Below, piece after piece: positions 57,226 to 64,000 of a stretch of 64,000 nt of DNA. The stretch is from Citrus sinensis (taxonomy: Eukaryota; Streptophyta; Magnoliopsida; Sapindales; Rutaceae), in contig NC_068564.1 in NCBI RefSeq assembly GCF_022201045.2, positions 29,417,001 through 29,481,000 on the forward strand, written 5' to 3'. Within the stretch, counting starts at the first letter, position 1, and every line of letters starts with the position of its first letter. The translations under genes and the position numbers were made by a program. The notes beneath the pieces were generated by a model. That model ran no database searches, had not been told where the DNA came from, and saw nothing but the letters and a program-made list of their open reading frames with translations.

Positions 57226-60200
57226 GGGGATCACCCAGGGAAAGTGAAAGGTAAAATCAGAAGCTGCAAAAATGAAAATTCTGTATAAAAGAGGGACAAA
57301 ATGAAGCAGGTTGATCCCAGCCACAAAAGCACGCAAAGCTTTAAATGTGGAGGTGCAAAGCTTGTAGCCTGCATGAGTATACATGAGTAGGAAGGAGGGT
57401 ATTGTGTGATATTGTCTCTACGCTGACACCTGTTTAATTTGCCTTTCTTGTCTCTTTCTTGGATTCGCCCTATAGCTGCAACTGGCTCACCCTCATCACT
57501 TGCTTGCTGCCTTTTCATTTCACAAGATTTGACAGATACACAACTTGGCTCATCACTTCCTCACCACGTGCACCGGAGTACTCCCTCTTTTTCCCTCTTG
57601 TTTTTAGCCTCACTGTAGTTCAATCTTTGTATGTAGTTTAATCTACTTCTTGCTCATACGAACAAGATTGAATTCACACCTTCTAACTTGAACATAATAA
57701 ATTTTATTAACTTAATTATTGTAGTTGGCATCCACACCAAAGCACATATATGTTTCAATTGAATGATGTTTTTAACGTTAAGATGTTACGAAGTTAGGTT
57801 TAGTAGCTTTTATATATTTAAATAAAGTTGACATAATCTTTAATTCCAAAGTTAGATTTATTAGTTCTTATGTATAGTATAAGAGTTAAACTGATACGTT
57901 AATTAATTAATTATATAAAAGACCGATAACACGTGACAGTTTAAGGTATTAAAGATAATAATCTCGATAACAAATCTTTACCGTGTACATAAATTTGATG
58001 TAAGTATCAACTAGAGTTTGCTCACTGAATCATGTTTGCGTGGCCAGTTTTATCTTATGAATACTGTAAGTTTATATATATATATATATATAGTAATGGT
58101 ATCAACTTGATTTTGTGATGAAATCACTGCCTGGCCCAAGCTACTTGCAGGAAACCACCTTCTTTGATCAGTGTCAGCACGAGTTCTAGGGAGAGGAGAA
58201 AAGAATAGAAATGTTGATTAATCCCAAGTGAAGTGAGTGAAAGTGAGTAATCCTAACCTATGTAAATCCCATTCTCATGCACGTGCGTATGCAGCAAAAT
58301 GGCTGCTTTCTTTAATTTCTAAGAACAAGTACACAGTAAACCCACTGGCCACTAGATTTTATACAAGAGTATAAATGTAGCAGGCATCGTGAAATAATTT
58401 TATGCAATTCGATTAGCGCCAAGTGAAGAAAGAAGACAAAAAGAATTTGCTGCAAAAGCAAAACAAAACCATCCATTATGGGGAACAAAAAAAAAATATC
58501 CTGGATTCTTCATCAAATTTCACAATTCATATATAGCGAGCTATCTAAATCAAAACAATAAATTAGAAAGCATCTCGGTTGAATCCAAATCACTAGCAAA
58601 CAGCAAGAATATTGCTAGGACAGGCCCAAAAACAGAAACCCCCCATTTATTACACTCCTGGGTAGTGTGCTTCGTGATGATGGGCATAGGAATATATGTA
58701 CATCTCTGAGAGCCTCGGGTAAAAGAAGATCCCTTATCTGCTCCAACAGGACAAGAGATAATACTCCACATTAATTAATTGTAAAACGATGGTGATGATC
58801 GAATGATTATAAAAATAAATATTAAATTTATATTTATTGTTGACTATCATCAATACTCTAAATAAAAAAGATTTACACAGTAATCACTACCTTACACATA
58901 TTAAAACAAACACATCAAAAACTTGCAACCCAAATCATAATATTTTGCTAGCTTTCAAATATCAGTGCGAGACCAGGACAGGAGAAAAAAAAAAAGAAAA
59001 AAGAAAGAAACTGAACTGGAGGGAATCGCATTCTTTAACCGGTTCCTGCAATTATTAAGAGACACGAATGACAAAGAGGAGAGATCGAAAAAGAAAAATA
59101 TATAGTATATTACCAAATATAAATAATGAAAAGAAAAAGGGGGAGTTTTTCATTTTTGGGTCCACCTTTTGATGCCTTGCTTGCTGCTGAGTGGTGTAGA
59201 TTGCAACAGCACTCCCACGTATTTATGGAAGAGCTTGTTTTTCCCGGCCCCTTACAGTAACAGTGGTGTATATGTGGAGTGCAAGCATTAAAAAGCTGCT
59301 CTCTTTTGAAATTTACCTCCTTCATTAATTGTCCTTGATTTGACATCTCCAAAAAGTCCACCAATTTCCTTTCATTTTGTTGGATTCTTCTTAATTTCTC
59401 GAGACACTACACCCTTGCACTCACTCGAGCTTTCCTCCTGTTTTTTCTTTTTTGCTCAGGAAGTTCAATTAGTTTTACAGCTTAGAAACAACTGTGGAAA
59501 AAAAATACTTCTTTGGATCCGTCGTATCTACTATGTCTCAACTCAATAATTTTGAGAGTTTACAAGTATTCCACTAACACTTGCTCATATTTATTCGGAA
59601 AAATAATAATAATTGCTCACGACTTAATTCTGAAAATTTCATTTCACATCAATTTTAGATTAAGAGTCACACTATTTCACCCTCAGCGAGCTCGTCTTGG
59701 TATAGGGTTCTAAGTTTTACTAAATTATATCAGCGGTAACTTACCTCATATGTAAATTTAACCATCTATAATCTCCAAAATATTTCACGATCTTGAGTTA
59801 AGTGACTGGTTATGGATTGCTGCAAGTTACTAATAATGTAACTTAACAGTTGTGAGGGTTCTAACTTGATTCTTTCTAATGGATGGTGGAAGTAAAAGCA
59901 CTATATATATCTTTTAACACTGATATATTATAATACAATTAGAAGTTTATTCTCTCCATATTTTTATGGGGTATATATCAACTCTTATCTCATTATATAA
60001 TTGAGAGGAGAAATTTGAATGTCATTAGTAGTGTCACTGAGCGAAATGTTGTTATTATTTATATAAGTATATTTCATTTTATGTGATTGTATTTGGATCT
60101 TTGCCATGACTCCTCATTTGTCAATATAAAGTGAGGGTGGGCTTCAGATAGAGGGCTCGATTTGCTGTGCTCTTGATGTATCAAGCCCTTAAGATTCACC

Positions 60201-60716
60201 ATTGGAGTCGATATTAGATACCTTCATGTTCTGGCGGCAAGCCTAGAAGATTGGAATTCACCCTCTCCTAGTTGCTTCACAAGAATGCTCATTTTATTTC
60301 AAGTTGAAAATTCATGTGTTAACTGTAACTCACTTTTCACAATTGTTTCTTTCCACGCAACATGTATGGGTGCAAGATGGTCGGTGCTTTTATAATCTAA
60401 CAGAACATTAGTCAAAGAAAGGTCTAATGTCTCTCCGGAGGGGATAAGCCAAAAACAAAAGGACCCAAAGATTTCATTTCCAAGGCAGAGGATATTAGCG
60501 TACAACATTTTGCCATGCCATATGCATATATATTTTTTGTTCAATCTAGCAACAATAAAATAGATAAACAGATCAACGAAAAGAAAAAAGCGTCTTCTAT
60601 GAATTTTGAGGCTTACATGTTTATGAGACAGTTGAAAATGCCAAGTCTAGCAAAGCTCAGTCTAACGGACAACATAGATCTTCGAACTCCAAATTGATGG
60701 TAACACCAACAAAACA
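54556..60716. other. Long gene-free region between LAS and the PP2C gene
   Basis: About 6 kb of mostly AT-rich DNA with T runs (for example 56190-56212), (TA)n near 58074-58092, and scattered small open frames without domain character. The LAS upstream region occupies its left part. A less AT-rich block at about 58500-59400 contains no frame I can support; a noncoding transcript there cannot be excluded. A short palindrome, TGTCACACA paired with TGTGTGACA, lies near 55248-55273. Confidence 0.45.
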
Positions 60717-60718
60717 TG

Positions 60719-60861
60719 CGTGGTCTCCCTTCAAAGTACGAAGAATCCCTTCAAGTTTCCAGCTCTAACAATGGAGAGTCACTATATGTTTCCATAGTCG
60801 TAGTTATTAACATTTGGCAACTGCAATCCTACAAAATTTCTTACTTTGAAGGGAGACCACG
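60719..60861 (-). ncRNA. Candidate hairpin RNA in the presumed PP2C 3' UTR
   Basis: A perfect 20-bp inverted repeat, CGTGGTCTCCCTTCAAAGTA at 60719-60738 and its reverse complement at 60842-60861, encloses 103 nt. Beyond one mismatch, pairing resumes for three more bases. On the minus strand it lies 62 nt after the PP2C stop codon, so it is probably transcribed as part of that 3' UTR. Stem length and loop size fit a plant miRNA precursor. The 3' arm shares the core TTGAAGGGAG with miR159/miR319 but differs on both sides, and I do not recognise it as a named family. Expression is unknown; it could also be a decayed inverted-repeat element. Confidence 0.45.
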
Positions 60862-60923
60862 TGGAATTGCTGAAGCCCCAGTTCGTTGTGATTAAAACAA
60901 GGGAATAACTGCTTTTAGATGTG

Positions 60924-62157
60924 TCATAACCAATTTCTCCAACTTGCTGATCTTTTATCACCAGACGAGAACCTGGGAAGGCTTAGCAGACTATTAACCC
61001 TGGTAACACCTTCTAAAGCTGACCACTCCTCATCCTCAGCAGTAGAAATACACTCGGCTAGGCTCCTCTTTGATTGGCCCTGGCTCTTCACAAAAAACTT
61101 TTCTGTTGACTCTGGGACGGGAACAATCTCAGAAGAACCCTGTAAATTTCTCAAATTATCAACAGCCAATGCATGAGAATCGCCGGGGACATCTAAGGCC
61201 GTATTTTTCCCATCAGTCACTGCCACCCTTTCTGCTGCCTCATGAGGAGGCTCTGTTGTGCTGTCTTCTTCCACAGATCCATTGACTGCAGATGAATGTT
61301 CCAGAAAGAGGCATACAACAGCACAATCATCATTCTTGGAGGTTGGGTACTTAAGCTTCCATGACCGAACAGCCCAGTCTACAAGAGCTCTGGCTGCTGT
61401 AGTTTGACTAGGTGCTGAAGCTACAATCTCCACAGCTTCCTTATTGGAAATGACATCCCAAACCTGAGTATGCAAACAAAACAGCTTCCAATGCATCAAT
61501 GATTGTTTTGAAGAATAAAAGTTTCCTACTACATAATAAACCTAGTAGGACATGATCTATCAATTAAATGCAAGTAACTTATTGCAATATGGATCAGTTA
61601 TAGCATCATATACATTGGCAGCACAAGATGAATGAGAAAACATGCAAAAATACAGCGAAACCAATGCATGTCACTGAACTTGTGACAAACCAAAAAAGGA
61701 TCACAAGTACAAAGAAGACAGTGAAGTTTCAGAACTACAAGAAGATGCTTCAAGTAAATAGCATATTGAGAAAGAGAAAGATACCCCATCAGTGGCAAGA
61801 ATAACAAATTCATCTTTCTCAGTAAGGCGACGATAGTAAATATCTGGGACAGAAATTAAACCAAAATCCTTCAAACAGAAGTCCCCAAATGCTCGAGCCA
61901 TTGCCAAACCAGGAGAATCATTGTTTGGCAACCATACACGTGCAACCTCTGGCTCATCCTGCAATGCAAAGACCCTTCCTTTGCATTGTTGGATCCTTGC
62001 AGCCTCCCCTGAAAATATAAAGACAAGAATTTAAGACTATAGAAATACAAAGTTTATTGTTCCAACATAATCGATTGAAGAAAGCCAATTTTTCTTTCTT
62101 AATTTTTAATTTTTACAACTTAGAATTTAAATTAAGTCGCACACATTAGATGTAAGC

Positions 62158-62193
<36 letters not shown>

Positions 62194-63540
62194 CTTGGGA
62201 GATCAGGCTTCAAGTCCACAGTCAATTGTACAGCAACCAAAGAATTGTCTTTTTCTCTTGTAGCCAGCACTGCCCTTGAGTCACCAACATTTCCAATTAC
62301 AATATCAGGACCCTGCAGAGTCAAAATTTTCATAAGATGGATAAATGGTGTTATCTCCAGATTTAACATAATCACAAATAAAAATTGTCAGTTTAAGACA
62401 TCTATACAACTATCAAGAGACATTTTATCAAAATTACGTACCCCAATCAGAACTGCAGTAAATGTGACTGCTATAAATAATGAAGTACTTCCCAGCCCTG
62501 ATCTAGTAAATTTTCATCAAGCCAATAAACTACCTAAAATATGAGGGTTTGTGGAAGAAAATTTGTTTGAAATTTTGATCATAATCACCTAAATCCAGCT
62601 ACAGCACAAGCACATAATTTCAATTATATACCTAAGTTCAAAATTTTAGTAGCTTTCTATTTTTGCTGCTGCCATCCTTTTGGTTAGACTAGTATGTTAA
62701 ACATTATTTATTTGTCATTCAACAGCTTTAAAGTTTAGAAAGAGAAAAATAAGTTGATGAATAATATTGCATGCCAAAGACATGTTTGACCAGATTTAAA
62801 ATAAGATACATAGAATTCACTTCTTCGTGTATCAAACGTCTATAAACCATGTTAGATTAAGAGTGAAGAGAAAATAGAAGAAAGTAAACCATGATGAGCA
62901 TTTGCAGAAAGCTTTATGGACTGTACCCATTTGAAACATGCACACGATGACAATTTTAGATAAAAGATGTGCAGAACTATGTTGTTCACCCAAAAGACAC
63001 AAATCACTAACATGTTCACAAACTATTGAAAATATTACAACAATTAGAAACTGAATATTTTAAGTTGCTCCACAAAATATATACATATTACCAATTTCCA
63101 ACAGTAAAATATAAGAAAATATTGAGATCTAAAAACTGAAATTATAAGAAATCAGTTATGATCCAGTAAGAAAAATTACCTGCTTAACTAGTGTAACAGC
63201 AGTCGTTCCACTGCAGAAACAATCAATTGCTGGATGTAACTTTAATTCCTTATCCATTAACTTAAAAGATTTTAACATGGATTTCTTAAGTGGCAGATAA
63301 ATCTCAGGGAGTTTGTCACCCTCAGTATCCAGTGTCTCAAACCCTTCCTCATCCATGCTTAATGATGCAGTTTCCTCAGAATGTGTACTTCCATTAGCAT
63401 TCTCAAAGCTGGTCTGATCATTGCTAGCTTTCCACTGGGAGCACAATATAACTGGAAGAGAATCCCGTACTTTCTTGGCAACCATATGACCATAAGGACC
63501 GTGACCGTCAAATATCCCACAAAATACCGTATCACTTGAA
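60924..63540 (-). CDS. Clade E type PP2C protein phosphatase, 3' part (5' end beyond window)
   Basis: Exons visible in transcript order are 63540-63180, 62312-62195, 62008-61785 and 61463-60924, all in frame, giving 413 residues; at least one upstream exon lies outside. PP2C metal-site motifs are present: FCGIFDGHGPYGHMV (DGHG), then CSGTTAV, GNVGDSRAVLA, LAMARAFGDFCLKD, FVILATDGVWDVISN and KNDDCAVVCLFL. The aspartates expected to hold the two Mg/Mn ions are all there, so activity is expected. A long C-terminal tail ends RVNSLLSLPRFSSGDKRSASWRNWL, as in plant probable PP2C 33-like proteins. It would remove phosphate from Ser/Thr. Substrates are unknown. The donor of the exon ending at 62195 is GTCTAT followed at once by a CT microsatellite. 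Confidence 0.9.
62162..62189 (+). repeat. (GA)n microsatellite touching a PP2C splice donor
   Basis: Fourteen GA units on the + strand read as (CT)n in the transcript. They begin five bases after the donor GT (62194-62193). Confidence 0.92.
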
Positions 63541-64000
63541 CTGAAATTCTATTGTACAAACATTCCAATCAACTAATCAAATAAAATTGTCAAAGACAAA
63601 TATTTGCCTGTAGAAATAATGACATGATTGCACACTAAAGAAGCACAGTAACAGTGTAAGGAAAATTGAACCCGTGCTGTCTTTGCAACCACATAACTGT
63701 GGTTTGGAGGGTGGGTCCACATGGATACTCTTCCATGCCTTCATTCCTGACAATGCTACTCTAGAATCACGCTGCCTAAATCAAACTTTTATGTGCTCCG
63801 AACTGAAATTGTGATCAAGTGCGTAGTAGTAATACACCACTCACTCTAAATTTGCTTCCCCACCACCCCACCCGGTGGGATTATCAAGATTTTAAATTTT
63901 ATGCTATACCAATCATAATGTCTATTGAACTAACAATACCATGTCTGTAAAACCTTCCAAGGCCTAGTTAACTATAGGTTCAGGTTCAATGTAGAAATTT
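63541..64000 (-). other. Intron of the PP2C gene running off the right edge
   Basis: The exon starting at 63540 is preceded by the acceptor TTTCAG and begins with one base of a split codon, so coding sequence must lie further right. No exon with the expected QDAM-type PP2C sequence is visible before base 64000. Confidence 0.65.

Noticed and set aside
59110-59364. 84-codon minus-strand frame with several Cys/His residues (HIHHCYC, ECCCNLHH)
   Set aside because: It suggested a zinc-binding peptide, but there is no second half, no homology I recognise, and codon composition is like the surroundings. A noncoding transcript remains possible.
60842-60861. Calling the hairpin a miR159 or miR319 gene
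   Set aside because: Only a ten-base core is shared; the 5' and 3' parts of the would-be mature RNA differ too much.

Overview
The window is nuclear DNA of a flowering plant, almost certainly a eudicot. The genes have many short introns with GT-AG borders in AT-rich, microsatellite-rich intergenic DNA, and the products are plant-specific families (GRAS, WRKY, BRI1-like LRR kinase, clade E PP2C). Protein style and gene order suggest a rosid, possibly Citrus; the genus is a guess. Nothing here is prokaryotic or viral.

Layout, left to right: (1) the 5' part of an unrecognised Gly/Arg-rich protein gene (minus, cut by the left edge); (2) a CLC-f type chloride channel/transporter, 9 coding exons (plus); (3) a WRKY2-type group I WRKY factor, 5 coding exons (minus); (4) an intronless BRI1-like brassinosteroid receptor kinase of the BRL1/BRL3 clade (minus); (5) about 6 kb of intergenic DNA holding a tandemly duplicated, W-box-rich segment broken by two different insertions; (6) a small RraA-like aldolase gene (plus); (7) an F-box/LRR gene, 4 exons (plus); (8) COP9 signalosome subunit 6, 9 exons (minus), divergent from (9) the peroxisomal PTS1 receptor PEX5, 15 exons (plus); (10) the intronless GRAS gene LATERAL SUPPRESSOR (minus) with long flanks; (11) a clade E PP2C phosphatase (minus, 5' end beyond the right edge). 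I rebuilt exon joins by hand and every coding join keeps frame.

The genes are not a pathway cluster. They are a syntenic block. From memory of Arabidopsis locus numbers, CLC-f, BRL1, the F-box gene and LAS sit together on chromosome 1, while RraA-like, WRKY2, CSN6A and PEX5 sit together on chromosome 5. The window therefore looks like the unsplit ancestor of two fractionated Arabidopsis segments.

Mobile DNA is non-autonomous and can be delimited by target-site duplications: two hAT-like elements (8-bp duplications), one inside a PEX5 intron, and one Mutator-like element (9-bp duplication) between CSN6 and PEX5. Other points of note are two GC-AG introns (WRKY2, PEX5), and a perfect 20-bp inverted repeat with a 103-nt loop in the presumed PP2C 3' UTR, which could be an undescribed hairpin RNA.
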